The notes under the pieces: generated by a model
The model's input: the letters and a program-made list of their open reading frames with translations, nothing else
Database searches by the model: none
What the model was told of the DNA's origin: nothing
Assembly (NCBI RefSeq): GCF_013149785.1
Contig: NZ_JABEZU010000001.1
Location: 1,364,001 to 1,428,000 of the forward strand
Origin: Isoptericola halotolerans
GTDB lineage: Bacteria; Actinomycetota; Actinomycetes; Actinomycetales; Cellulomonadaceae
DNA length: 64,000 nucleotides
Direction of reading: 5' to 3'
Made by a program: the position numbers and the translations under genes
Part shown: one piece after another, positions 34,001-42,269 of the stretch
Numbering within the stretch: position 1 is the stretch's first letter
How the letters are laid out: every line of letters starts with the position of its first letter

Positions 34001-35545
34001 GGCACCGTGCCGCTGGCCGACCACGTCCAGGACGGCCGGGTGACCGTCCTGGTGCAGCACTCGGAAGGGTTCGCCGGCACCGCCCGCTCCGCGCGCGAGG
34101 ACAACACCCCATTCCACCCGGACGCCACGCCCCGCTCGGAGTACGACTTCACCATCGGCTGGGAGTCCGACACCCAGTACTACAACGACAACGAGGGGCG
34201 GCCCACCGACGGCTCGGGCGAGGAGTGGTACTCCCACCAGGAGGCCATCCACGAGTTCTTCCTGGACCGCCGCGACGAGCTCAACCTGCAGTACCTCATC
34301 CACACCGGGGACGTCGTCGACGACTGGGACCAGGAGCACCAGTGGCTCAACGCCGACCCGACGTACCGGACCCTCGACGAGGCCGGGCTGCCGTACGGCG
34401 TGCTGGCCGGCAACCACGACGTCGGCGGGGCGCTCGCCGACTACTCGGCGTTCTCCCAGTACTTCGGAGCCGACCGGTTCTCCGGCAACCCGTGGTACGG
34501 CGGCGACCACCAGGACAACCGCGGTCACTACGACCTGATCAGCGTCGAGGGCGTGGACCTGCTCCTGCTGTACATGGGCTGGGCCCCGGGTGACGACCAG
34601 ATCGACTGGATGAACGAGGTCATCTCGCGGTACCCGGAGCGCAAGGTGTGGCTCAACCTGCACGAGTACATGCTCACCACCGGCGGGCTGGGGCCGATCC
34701 CGCAGCGCATCCTCGACGAGGTCGTCGCGCCGAACCCGAACGTCGTCCTGGTCAGCTCGGGCCACTACCACGACGCCTACACCCGCACCGACGCGTTCGA
34801 CGACACCGGCGACGGCCTCCCCGACCGGACGGTCCACTCGATGCTCTTCAACTACCAGGGGCTGCCCGAGGGCGGGCTCGGGTACCTGCGGCTGCTGCAC
34901 TTCGACAACGCCGGCGAGCGCATCATGGTGCGGACCTACTCGCCCTCGCTCGACGTCTTCGACTCCGACGACCCGGCGCTCAACGACCCGCCCGGCATGC
35001 AGGACTTCGAGATCCCGTACGCCGCGCTCGGGCTGGAGCCGAGCACGAAGACGCTGGCGACCGACGCCATGACCTTCGACGTCCTGACCACGGAGACGAT
35101 CGACACGGTCACGGCGGTGGCGAGCGGCGAGACGGCCCGAGGCACCTGGTCCGGCGTGGGCCCGGGCGAGCACGGATGGTTCGTCCAGGCCACGGGACCC
35201 TACGGCGGGGTCACCGCGTCGACGGTGCGGACCTTCACGGCCGAGGAGGTTGCCGGGCCGTCGGTGCGTCCCGGCACGCCGATCATCGTGGTGCCAGGTG
35301 GTGACGGCCCCCGGGTCGGCAAGCCCGTGCGCGTGGACCCGGGGAGCTGGACGCCCGGGACCCGGCTGACCTTCGTGTGGCGGGCCGACGATGAAGAGGT
35401 CGCCGCCGGCAAGGGGCGGACCTACCGCCCGACGGCGGACGACGTCGGCAAGCGGCTCACGGTCGAGGTGACCGGCACCAAGAAGGGGCACCGGCCGGCG
35501 ACCGCGACGTCTGAGGAGACCGCCGCGGTGGTGGGCCGGCGCTGA
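31031..35545 (+). CDS. Very large secreted calcineurin-like metallophosphoesterase with lamin-tail domains
   Basis: A 1504-residue exported protein. ATG 31031 has GAAGGTG 9 nt upstream. The signal peptide ends near residue 35 (ALPAAAA). Two lamin-tail-like domains follow (about 46-190, VVTEIAPDNTGPDHFEFFEVTN, and about 252-390, ITELAPDTANVGGADAYEFIEVYN), joined by a Pro/Glu linker. Then come Ig-like and unassigned beta-rich regions. The phosphoesterase domain spans about 1035-1300: ESDTQYY, HTGDVVDDW, AGNHDVG, NLHEYM and SSGHYHDAY supply the two-metal site. The C-terminus (about 1390-1500) is Ig-like with no sortase motif. Substrate unknown; phosphate release from extracellular nucleotides or sugars is plausible. 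Confidence 0.88.
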   Translation: MPSSRQPSVRLTSTLIAISLVTGGLAATALPAAAAPEPGDPPAADLPWPLVVTEIAPDNTGPDHFEFFEVTNTTDAPVDLAEQAFTYVFTHEGTSGSDKPLDLTESSAVVPARGSAVLWLQYSTSTVDSFARSDDDFRAAVGADDDVLLFHVTGQAGMANTGTRGIRVDTSGGQTSWSVYDRVSAAPDVSTHFAVPADPDAGGTVELSSGPFTPGVVDPAQLIPTEPEPEPGPEVPVQGPPPPTDPGLDAPVLQITELAPDTANVGGADAYEFIEVYNASDAPVPFGEHSIDYLYLDGSHQVTNSTVWPATPHDPVIEPGSTLVLWVKNGANDGLTAADFNAHFGSRLTAGVDLVEIHSAGMANGGQRGIQVTTNTGHVVSRADYMTDDQTVADRPIQYRWDEGTTQTLVGTGLATPGYASPDQVPDALVATPEDTSAPDIADLTDHGPGADGLALAFDVTDDRRVTTVELTLATDVGEPSTRLLRFDEEGRYTYAVPAVDLYGKAWVEYTLTASDGTGTSTLGPVRIDLLDGERAPLRLNVTDGQHVAGQTWLAATTMGDPRDVRLAVDGQEVGDPTPSLEAPAIFAFEATSTDAFFRNGVKLGDEVLTIFDEGFYDRVETVASDVPLDRTVAGESLTLGIYAGTKAWPEPDPDENNDDFSAYDLRLALPDGRVLLPESCAGAGEGQEETARPCPGPGERVRFSDADQVYFTATFTVPDDAFDSIAYAWDTTAVDDGEHVVSATAGEEAVTRTVVVDNTAPRITTALRDGETYRGEVVLDAEASDAGSGLASLTATLDDVAVELPHTTSSLVLDPGEHTFVVRAEDELGNTATRTVVFTTPDERPGVTLSEPQDGAVVATGDVPLAATLETATGDAVDVEFRRGFTFDATDAEVGVFAGTTTDAASVDRDHRDDGDSDEISSDTELPYQLFTLDVPEEAGDEGQVRVAWSGSANPDAKVLLSVLDTSDGTWREIDRHVTTDGEVDVELGGTVPLADHVQDGRVTVLVQHSEGFAGTARSAREDNTPFHPDATPRSEYDFTIGWESDTQYYNDNEGRPTDGSGEEWYSHQEAIHEFFLDRRDELNLQYLIHTGDVVDDWDQEHQWLNADPTYRTLDEAGLPYGVLAGNHDVGGALADYSAFSQYFGADRFSGNPWYGGDHQDNRGHYDLISVEGVDLLLLYMGWAPGDDQIDWMNEVISRYPERKVWLNLHEYMLTTGGLGPIPQRILDEVVAPNPNVVLVSSGHYHDAYTRTDAFDDTGDGLPDRTVHSMLFNYQGLPEGGLGYLRLLHFDNAGERIMVRTYSPSLDVFDSDDPALNDPPGMQDFEIPYAALGLEPSTKTLATDAMTFDVLTTETIDTVTAVASGETARGTWSGVGPGEHGWFVQATGPYGGVTASTVRTFTAEEVAGPSVRPGTPIIVVPGGDGPRVGKPVRVDPGSWTPGTRLTFVWRADDEEVAAGKGRTYRPTADDVGKRLTVEVTGTKKGHRPATATSEETAAVVGRR

Positions 35546-35567
35546 CCGTCAGGGTGCCGAGCGCCCG

Positions 35568-35605
35568 GGGGGCCGGCACGATCCACGCGGATCGTGCCGG
35601 CCCCC
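35568..35605. terminator. Bidirectional terminator between phosphoesterase and GH43 genes
   Basis: Perfect 17-bp inverted repeat (arms 35568-35584 and 35589-35605, 4-nt loop) in the 81-nt gap between two convergent genes. Confidence 0.9.
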
Positions 35606-35626
35606 GGACGGTCGGTGCTGCGGTGG

Positions 35627-37993
35627 TCAGCCGAGCGAGGCGACCTCCTCGGCGGTCAGCGCACCGGTGTAGACCTGCAGGTCGTCGACCGATCCCTGGA
35701 AGGGGACGTCCCACCAGTTGACGCCGAGCGCGAAGACGCCGTTCGACGTCGTGAAGACGTTCGGGAAGCCCGCGCCGGTGTGCACGACCTCGCCGTCGAG
35801 GTAGATCGTCACGTCGCCGCCGTCGACGGTGAAGACCACGTGGGACCACTCGTCGGTGGGGAGGCGCGTGCCGACGTCACCGTCGTAGAACTGGGTCGAG
35901 CCGGACCACAGCATCGTGTTGTTCGCGCCGAAGCCGACCTCGGGCACGAGGCTCACCCAGCTCGTCTGGTTGCGGGCGCCGAAGAACGCCGTGGTGAAGG
36001 GCGTCCGGCGCTCGGGCTTCAGCCACAGGCTCACCGAGTAGTGGTGCCCGCTGATCAGACCGTCGGGAAGCCGGACGCCGCTCGACCCGTCCAGGACGAG
36101 CGACTGCCCGCGGACGCCGTCGTCGAAGGAGACCTGCCCCCCGGCGCTGTCGATCCGGTCGCCCGTGACGGTCCCGGCCGCGACGGCGTCGTCGACGGCG
36201 GTGAGGTCACCGTCGAACGGGAAGTGCGCGACCAGCCCGGGGGCGGGCAGGGCGGCGACGGTGAGCTCGAAGTCGACGGAGCCGGAGACGCGGCCGCGGG
36301 CGACCTCTGCGGTCAGGGTGACCGGCACGTCCTCCTCGGTGCGTGTCACCGTGCCGTCGGGGGCGACGGCCTCGGGGTCCGACGACGTCCACCGGACCGT
36401 GGCGTCGTGGGTGCCGACCGTGGGCAGGTCGAGGTCGGCGACCACCGGGGTGGGGACCGCGAGGTCGGCCAGGACGGCGTCGACCACCTGGCGGTCGGTC
36501 ATCGGAGCCTGCGCGCTGCCCCACAGCGGCACGCCGTCGTCGCCGACCACGCTGAACGTGGTGACCCACGCCGCGGCGGTGGGGTCCCACTCGCGCGAGA
36601 ACACGCCGTCGGACTCCGCACCGCCGAGGCTGAGGTGGAGGCGGTTCTTGGCGGACAGGCGCCAGCGACCGTCGACGGCGCCGCTGACGCGCCCGTTCTG
36701 GTGCAGCGTGACGGTGCTCGCCCGGCGGATGTCGGCGGTGATCGCCTTGTCGTGCTCGATGAACCGGTAGTCGCCCACCACCTGCTTGCGCAGGAAGTGG
36801 TCGGTGTCGTTGCCCCCGGCGTAGCGGTAGGGGGCGGCGACGGGCCAGCCGTCGGCGTTGAAGGACATCTCGTGGACGCGGATCTGGTGGAACTCGCCCA
36901 TCTCGGGGAACCGGCTGTGGAAGATCAGCAGCATCTCACCGGTGTCGGGGTCGACGTAGGTGGTGTTGTGGCCGGGGGAGACCTTGCCGTCACCGATCCC
37001 GGTGCCCGGTGCGCCGACCTCTCGCTGGAACTGGTAGTTGCCCATCACCTTGACGCCGTACGGCTCGATGGTGGCGTCGTCGAAGATCGGCAGGTCGGGG
37101 TTCGAGCGGACCTCGCGCATGTCGTGGCCCTCGGCGTCCTCGAAGGGTCCGTCGGGGTTCTCCGACCGCATCACCCGCATGTTGTACCCGGAGTCGGCGT
37201 CCAGGCCTCCGAACGAGGTGAACAGGTAGTAGTACTCGGTGTCCGGGTGGTACATCATGGCCGGGCCCTCGATGCGGCTGTGGTTGCCGCCGGTGAGGTG
37301 CGTGCCGTAGCCCTGGTCGGGCAGCGGGAACCCCGTGGCGGGGTCCAGCTCGAGGACGAAGATCCCGCCGGAGAAGGAGCCGTAGACCATCCACAGCCCG
37401 CCGTCGGCGTCGTAGAAGACGTCGGGGTCGATCGCGTTCGGGTGGATGCGGGCGTCGTAGGTGGTGCCGTCCTCGCCCGGTCCCTCGCCGTCGCGGTGAC
37501 CGGACCGCAGGACGATGCCGAGGTCCTCGTAGGGGCCGTCGACGTCGTCGGCCACCGCGATGCCCAGGGCGCTGCGCGGGGAGTCGCCGCGGCAGGCGTT
37601 GTAGTACATGTAGAACTTGCCGTCGGCCTCGAGCTGGATGACGTCGGCCGCCCAGAGGGTGTCGGTCTCGGCCCACTCGAACGCCTCGGCGAGCTCGACG
37701 GTGACGTCGTCGAACAGCGGGTTCTGCGGGGTGACGTGGTTGGCCACCTGCTCCCACTGCAGGAAGTCCTCGGTCTTGGCGGCGGCCAGGTGCGAGCCGA
37801 AGACGTAGTGCTCGTCGCCGACGGTGACGAGCGAGGGGTCGTGGGTCTCCGCGTCGGCGAAGACTGGTGGTGGCGGGTCGGACGGCGCGGGCGGTGCGGC
37901 GTTCGCGGTGCCCGTCGCCACGGCCGCGAGCGGCAGGGCGAGGGCGGCGGCGGCCGTCAGGGCGGCGATGCGTCGTGACCGGCTGCGGGTCAT
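35627..37993 (-). CDS. Secreted GH43 arabinanase-like hydrolase with LamG domain
   Basis: Probably cleaves alpha-1,5-arabinan or a related plant pectin side chain. The 788 residues begin with a signal peptide (cut near ANA, residue 32). The GH43 five-bladed propeller (about 45-380) shows the catalytic Asp in ETHDPS (about 52), Asp in NAIDPDVFYD (about 187) and Glu in RIEGPAMMY (about 241). A GH43 C-terminal beta domain follows (about 390-500), then an atrophied bacterial Ig domain and a LamG/concanavalin-type domain (about 600-785) that may bind carbohydrate. AAGGAG lies 6 nt before the ATG. Upstream twin LacI-type operators suggest sugar-induced expression. Confidence 0.9.
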   Translation of the reverse strand: MTRSRSRRIAALTAAAALALPLAAVATGTANAAPPAPSDPPPPVFADAETHDPSLVTVGDEHYVFGSHLAAAKTEDFLQWEQVANHVTPQNPLFDDVTVELAEAFEWAETDTLWAADVIQLEADGKFYMYYNACRGDSPRSALGIAVADDVDGPYEDLGIVLRSGHRDGEGPGEDGTTYDARIHPNAIDPDVFYDADGGLWMVYGSFSGGIFVLELDPATGFPLPDQGYGTHLTGGNHSRIEGPAMMYHPDTEYYYLFTSFGGLDADSGYNMRVMRSENPDGPFEDAEGHDMREVRSNPDLPIFDDATIEPYGVKVMGNYQFQREVGAPGTGIGDGKVSPGHNTTYVDPDTGEMLLIFHSRFPEMGEFHQIRVHEMSFNADGWPVAAPYRYAGGNDTDHFLRKQVVGDYRFIEHDKAITADIRRASTVTLHQNGRVSGAVDGRWRLSAKNRLHLSLGGAESDGVFSREWDPTAAAWVTTFSVVGDDGVPLWGSAQAPMTDRQVVDAVLADLAVPTPVVADLDLPTVGTHDATVRWTSSDPEAVAPDGTVTRTEEDVPVTLTAEVARGRVSGSVDFELTVAALPAPGLVAHFPFDGDLTAVDDAVAAGTVTGDRIDSAGGQVSFDDGVRGQSLVLDGSSGVRLPDGLISGHHYSVSLWLKPERRTPFTTAFFGARNQTSWVSLVPEVGFGANNTMLWSGSTQFYDGDVGTRLPTDEWSHVVFTVDGGDVTIYLDGEVVHTGAGFPNVFTTSNGVFALGVNWWDVPFQGSVDDLQVYTGALTAEEVASLG

Positions 37994-38041
37994 GGCGGCT
38001 CCTTGGTGTTCAGCGTCGAACGGAGATCCGTCGTCGGATCC

Positions 38042-38084
38042 GTGGTACATCGATGTAGAAGGTGAGATTACATCGATGTACCAC
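38042..38084. promoter_or_regulatory. Twin LacI-type operators upstream of GH43
   Basis: Two copies of the palindrome TACATCGATGTA (38046-38057 and 38069-38080), spaced 23 nt centre to centre, sit in a larger perfect inverted repeat with 16-bp arms. One lies in the promoter spacer and the other covers the transcription start, the arrangement of a LacI-family repressor site. Confidence 0.8.
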
Positions 38085-38095
38085 GGGTGGGTCAA
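38065..38095 (-). promoter_or_regulatory. GH43 promoter
   Basis: On the minus strand TTGACC (38090-38095) and TAATCT (38065-38070) with 19-nt spacing, interleaved with the two operators. These are the most consensus-like hexamers in the window. Confidence 0.7.
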
Positions 38096-38132
38096 GAGGG
38101 CGGGCGAGACCGCGACCGACGCGACGGCCGGG

Positions 38133-38522
38133 CTATCCCGGTGGGGTGACGGCCAGGCCCGGGCGCCAGGCCCACGCCTGCCAGACGACGACGGCGTTGA
38201 GCGCGACGCCCGCGACGATGAGCAGGTTGTCGTAGAGGCCCGGGTAGGGCAGCCCGGCGAGGTTGAGGACGGCGAGCAGCACGGCGGCGACCAGGGTGGT
38301 CCAGCGCAGCGGTCCGGCCGGGGCGAGCAGGGAGAGCATGATCATCGCGACCGGGACGAGCATGACCACGGCGGCCAGCGTCCAGGTCCAGCCCGCGACG
38401 GGACGGCCGTCCATCTCGCCGGGCCGGAAGTCCCCGGCGAAGATCCTCAGGACGTCACCCAGCAGGTACACCAGCATCAGCGAGATCCAGCCGCCCGCCA
38501 GGACGATGCGCGAGGGGTCCAT
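38133..38522 (-). CDS. Small four-helix membrane protein
   Basis: A 129-residue hydrophobic protein (WISLMLVYLLGDVLRIFAGDF, WTWTLAAVVMLVPVAMIMLSLLAP, LRWTTLVAAVLLAVLNLAGLP, LLIVAGVALNAVVVWQAWAW). I recognise no function; it resembles DUF-type four-helix proteins found beside oxidoreductases. It starts 9 nt after the stop of the dehydrogenase gene, so it belongs to the TetR-controlled operon. Confidence 0.75.
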   Translation of the reverse strand: MDPSRIVLAGGWISLMLVYLLGDVLRIFAGDFRPGEMDGRPVAGWTWTLAAVVMLVPVAMIMLSLLAPAGPLRWTTLVAAVLLAVLNLAGLPYPGLYDNLLIVAGVALNAVVVWQAWAWRPGLAVTPPG

Positions 38523-38531
38523 GCCGCCTCC

Positions 38532-39479
38532 TCAGGGCTTGAGCACGATGTTGCCGACCTTGTGCCCGGCGTCGATCCGGGCGTGCGCTGCGGCGAGCTC
38601 GTCCAGCCCGACGACGGCGGTGACCACCGGTGACAGCACGCCGTCGGCGACGAGCCGCAGGAGCTCGGCGACGTCGGCGGGCTTCTCGGGCGCGGGGCCG
38701 GAGCGGACCCGCCCGACCGAGGCGAGGGTCTGCCCGAGGCTCGCGGCGATCAGCAGCAGGACCCCGTCGGGCGCGATCAGCCGGCGTCCGGTCCGCAGGT
38801 TCAGCGCGCCGACCGTGTCGACGACCACGTCGAAGCGGCCGGCGACGTCGACCGGCGCCGTGGTGGTGCGGTCGATGACGTGGTCGGCACCGAGTCGCGC
38901 GACCAGATCGAGGTTCGGGGTGCTGGTCATGGCGGTCACGGTGGCGCCGAGGTGGCGGGCGATCTGGACGGCGCTGGTACCGACCGCGCCTGCCGCGCCG
39001 GTGACGAGGACTCGGGACCCGGGAGCGACGGTCGCCCGGCGGCGCAGGTAGTGCCACGCCGTCGTGCCCCCGAACAGGACCGCGGCGCCGTCCTCGTCGG
39101 TGACACCCGCCGGGAGCGCGACGGCGCGTGCGGAGGGCACAGCGACGAGCTCGGCGTGCGTACCGAGGCGCGTGCCGGTCATCCCTGCCACCCGGTCACC
39201 GGGGGACAGGTCGGTGACCTCGGCGCCCACCTGCTCCACGACGCCGGAGTAGACGCCACCGAGGATCGGACGGCGGGGTCCCCGCAGCCCGACGGCGAGG
39301 CGGGCGAGCGGGCCGAAGCCCGCCGGGAACCGGGCGCCGCGGAGGCGGGCGTCCGCACTGGTCACCGCCGCCGCGTGCACTCTCACGAGCACCTCGCCGC
39401 GGCCGGGCACCGGGGTCGGGACGTCGCGGACCGTGACGACGTCGGGTGGGCCGTACCGCTGGACGATCGCTGCGCGCAT
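38532..39479 (-). CDS. Quinone-oxidoreductase-like NAD(P)-binding dehydrogenase
   Basis: A 315-residue medium-chain reductase lacking zinc ligands: PGRGEVLVRVHAAAVTSADARLRG, the family GDRVAGMTGTRLGTHAEL, Rossmann motif VLVTGAAGAVGTSAVQIARHLGA and the C-terminal AHARIDAGHKVGNIVL. It probably reduces quinones or enals with NADPH. It is divergent from a TetR regulator across a region full of GTAAG/CTTAC half-sites and co-transcribed with the small membrane protein. Confidence 0.88.
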   Translation of the reverse strand: MRAAIVQRYGPPDVVTVRDVPTPVPGRGEVLVRVHAAAVTSADARLRGARFPAGFGPLARLAVGLRGPRRPILGGVYSGVVEQVGAEVTDLSPGDRVAGMTGTRLGTHAELVAVPSARAVALPAGVTDEDGAAVLFGGTTAWHYLRRRATVAPGSRVLVTGAAGAVGTSAVQIARHLGATVTAMTSTPNLDLVARLGADHVIDRTTTAPVDVAGRFDVVVDTVGALNLRTGRRLIAPDGVLLLIAASLGQTLASVGRVRSGPAPEKPADVAELLRLVADGVLSPVVTAVVGLDELAAAHARIDAGHKVGNIVLKP

Positions 39480-39498
39480 CGCTGCCTCCCTGACAGGT

Positions 39499-39544
39499 GT
39501 AAGGCTGATGGTTCACTGTAGTCTTACGGCTGTAAGAACGGCAA
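39499..39544 (-). promoter_or_regulatory. TetR operators and dehydrogenase promoter
   Basis: On the minus strand TTGCCG (39539-39544) and TACAGT (39515-39520) are 18 nt apart. Between them lies the inverted repeat cttac-ggct-gtaag (39523-39536), and a third GTAAG half-site occurs at 39499-39503. A TetR dimer bound here would block the promoter. Confidence 0.65.
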
Positions 39545-39562
39545 GGCTCGAGGAGGACTGGT

Positions 39563-40234
39563 GTGGCACGGGCGGTGCTGAACAGCGCACGGATCGTCGA
39601 GGCGGCCGTCGCCGTGGCCGACGACGGCGGGTTGACGGCCGTGAGCATGCGCCAGGTCGGCCGACGGCTCGGGGTGGAGGCGATGTCGCTCTACCACCAC
39701 CTCGCGAACAAGGATGCGTTGCTCGACGCGCTCGCCGACTGGGTCTACACGCAGGTCCGGCTCCCCGCCGTCGGCGACCCGTGGCGAGCGGCGATGGCGG
39801 CGCGCGCGGCCTCGGCGCGACAGGTGCTGGCCCGGCACCCGTGGGCGTTGGGGCTCGTCGAGTCCCGTCGCACGCCCGGACCGGCCCTCCTGCGCCATCA
39901 CGACGTGGTGCTGGGCTGCCTGCGCGCGGGCGGCTTCCCCGTGGCCATGGCGAGCCAGGCGTTCGCCACCATCGACTCCTACGTGTACGGGTTCGTCCTG
40001 ACAGAGCAGAGCCTGCCGTTCGCCGCCTCCGACGACGTCGAGGAGTTCGTCGACGAGATGGAGCTGCCCCAGGACCGGTACCCCCACCTGGCCGAGATGG
40101 TGTCGGAGCTGGTGGTCGGCGGTGGCTACCGGTTCGCCGACCAGTTCGACGACGGCCTGGAGCTGGTCCTGGACGGCCTGGAGCGGCGGCTGACCGAGCG
40201 TCGCCCGGCCGGCCGTCGCCTGCCTCCTGCCTGA
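39563..40234 (+). CDS. TetR/AcrR-family repressor
   Basis: A 223-residue regulator with an N-terminal helix-turn-helix (SARIVEAAVAVADDGGLTAVSMRQVGRRLGVEAMSLYHHLANKDALLDALADWVY) and a TetR_C-type ligand domain. It starts at GTG 39563 with GAGGAGG upstream. It is divergent from the quinone-reductase-like gene and very likely represses it through the GTAAG half-sites between them. Confidence 0.9.
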   Translation: MARAVLNSARIVEAAVAVADDGGLTAVSMRQVGRRLGVEAMSLYHHLANKDALLDALADWVYTQVRLPAVGDPWRAAMAARAASARQVLARHPWALGLVESRRTPGPALLRHHDVVLGCLRAGGFPVAMASQAFATIDSYVYGFVLTEQSLPFAASDDVEEFVDEMELPQDRYPHLAEMVSELVVGGGYRFADQFDDGLELVLDGLERRLTERRPAGRRLPPA

Positions 40235-40243
40235 GCAGGAGGC
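40222..40243 (+). terminator. Terminator overlapping the tetR stop codon
   Basis: Perfect 9-bp stem (gcctcctgc and gcaggaggc) with loop ctga, which contains the start of the stop codon. Confidence 0.6.
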
Positions 40244-40372
40244 GGTCCGTCACTCGGCACGTCCCGCTCGGATCGGCCGCTGCAGCTGCCGACCCGAGTC
40301 CAGCCTGCCGATCGGAGGCGCGCCCGGCGGTGCAGTGGCGCCCCGGGCAACCGTCCTGCATCGTGGTGCTCG

Positions 40373-42085
40373 ATGAACAGGTCGATGACGCCCCGCAGCC
40401 CCCGTCCCTTCACCGTCACGGTCGCCGCCGTGGCCTCCGGCGCCCTGCTCGCCGCCGGTCTCCCCGCCACGGCCGGTGCAGCTGAACGTGCGGCACCCGT
40501 CGCGCCAGCGCAGTCGTCGGCGAACGGCGCGGCCCAGGTCGACGCGCCGGTGCCGGACATCGACTGGCAGCCCTGCGACGACGCCGGGGGTTTCGACTGC
40601 GCCGAGATCCAGGTCCCGAGCGACTACGACCGTCCCCACGGCCGGACCACCACGATCGCGCTCACCCGCCTGCCGGCGACCGACACCGAGAACCGGATCG
40701 GCAGCGCGCTGGTCAACTTCGGCGGACCGGGCGGACCGGGCGTCGAGACCCTGCACCTGGTCGGCGAGACGATGGTCGACCCCGAGGTCCGGGCCAGGTT
40801 CGACCTGGTGAGCTTCGACCCGCGCGGTGTCGGCCAGTCCGACCCGGTGACCTGCTTCCGCGACGCGGAGCGCGAGGAGCAGTTCCTCGCCGGGCTGCCC
40901 GAGATGCCGATCACGCGCTCCGACCAGCGCCGCATCGTCGCCGGGTTCGCGCGGATCGCCACCGGCTGCCAGGTCGTGTCCGGGCAGCGCCTGGCGACCG
41001 CGTCCACGGCGAACGTGGCGCGGGACATGGATGTGCTGCGACAGGCGCTGGGCGACGAGCAGCTCACCTACATCGGCTACTCCTACGGCACGATCCTGGG
41101 CGCCACCTACTCGGCGCTGTTCCCCGAGAGGGTGCGTGCCCTGGTGCTCGACGGCACGATCGACCCGGTCGCCTGGTCCGGCAAGGGCTCGCCGGACCCG
41201 ATCGCCACCCGCCTCGGGCAGCCGGAGGCCACCGTCGAGACGTTCGCCGAGTTCAACCGCCTGTGCGCCGAGGCCGGTCCCGCCTCCTGCTCGCTGGCCG
41301 CCCTGGGCGACCCGGCCGACGTCACCGAGGAGGTCCTCACCACGCTGCGCGAGGGGCCCGTCGAGGTGCCGGACGGCGACGGCGGCACCGTGGCGGTCAC
41401 GTACGGACAGATGGTCTCGGCCTCGTACACCGCGATGTACGGCACGGCCCAGTGGCCGGACCTGGCGCTCGCGTTCACCCAGGTCGCGGTCGCCGCGGGC
41501 ATCGGCGAGCAGCCACCGTCGGCGCGGGCGCAGGGTCGGTCGCTGGACGACCTGCTGCGCGAGCTCGGCGTCGTCGAGGACTACCCGTCGCTCGGGAGCT
41601 CGCTCGCCGCGCAGTGCATGGACACCGCCGAACCGTTGCCCCTGTGGCGGTACCCGGCCTATGTGGACGACCTGGACGAGGAGTACCCGCACTTCGGGCT
41701 CCTGCGCGGGTGGACCGGCGCGGCGTGCGCGGCCACGGTCCTGCGCGACGAGGACGCCTACACCGGGCCGTGGGGCCAGACGACGCAGGCGCCGGTCATG
41801 GTGATCGGCACCCGCCACGACCCCGCCACGCCGTACCGCTTCACCGCGCCGTACGCCGATCACTACGACGACGCGCGGGTCATGACGGTCGAGGGCTGGG
41901 GGCACACCACCCTGGGTGCGAGCACGTGCGCGGACGCCGCGATCGCGCGGTACCTCGTGGACGGCGAGGCCGACGACGGAGCCACCTGCACCCAGGACAT
42001 CACCCCCTTCGCGGCGGCGGCGCAGCGTTCCGACCGCGAGGACCTGCGCACGCTGGTCGGTCGGTCCGCCTGGTGGGGCGCCTGA
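40373..42085 (+). CDS. Secreted S33-type tripeptidyl aminopeptidase (TAP-like alpha/beta hydrolase)
   Basis: A 570-residue exported peptidase. The signal peptide ends ATAGAAE (about 37). The alpha/beta core has NFGGPGGPG (oxyanion region), DPRGVGQS, nucleophile elbow GYSYGT (Ser about 238), Asp in GTRHDPATP and His in WGHTTLG, all typical of Streptomyces tripeptidyl aminopeptidases with their TAP C-terminal domain. The start is uncertain between ATG 40373 and 40385; neither has a strong ribosome site. Likely substrates are N-terminal peptides or esters outside the cell. Confidence 0.88.
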   Translation: MNRSMTPRSPRPFTVTVAAVASGALLAAGLPATAGAAERAAPVAPAQSSANGAAQVDAPVPDIDWQPCDDAGGFDCAEIQVPSDYDRPHGRTTTIALTRLPATDTENRIGSALVNFGGPGGPGVETLHLVGETMVDPEVRARFDLVSFDPRGVGQSDPVTCFRDAEREEQFLAGLPEMPITRSDQRRIVAGFARIATGCQVVSGQRLATASTANVARDMDVLRQALGDEQLTYIGYSYGTILGATYSALFPERVRALVLDGTIDPVAWSGKGSPDPIATRLGQPEATVETFAEFNRLCAEAGPASCSLAALGDPADVTEEVLTTLREGPVEVPDGDGGTVAVTYGQMVSASYTAMYGTAQWPDLALAFTQVAVAAGIGEQPPSARAQGRSLDDLLRELGVVEDYPSLGSSLAAQCMDTAEPLPLWRYPAYVDDLDEEYPHFGLLRGWTGAACAATVLRDEDAYTGPWGQTTQAPVMVIGTRHDPATPYRFTAPYADHYDDARVMTVEGWGHTTLGASTCADAAIARYLVDGEADDGATCTQDITPFAAAAQRSDREDLRTLVGRSAWWGA

Positions 42086-42269
42086 CCGGGGCGGCCGGAC
42101 CCTCGGCCCACCGCGGCGCACGTCACTGACAGCGGCGCCGACCCGCGTTAACCTGGACGGTGGGTCGGCTACCCGGCCCGGACAGGTTTGTGTATCTACC
42201 AGGTGCTCCTCGCGCCCACGGCGGCACGACGATCGTGCGGCGGTGCCGCGCTGGAGGAGACCGACGAGC

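Noticed and set aside
30386-35491. 1701-codon open frame antisense to the metallophosphoesterase gene
   Set aside because: Its translation is Arg/Gly/Val-rich low-complexity sequence, typical of an antisense frame in GC-saturated codons. Only its C-terminal part (the SRPBCC gene at 30386-30874) is real; the facing frame has a signal peptide, domains and phosphoesterase motifs.
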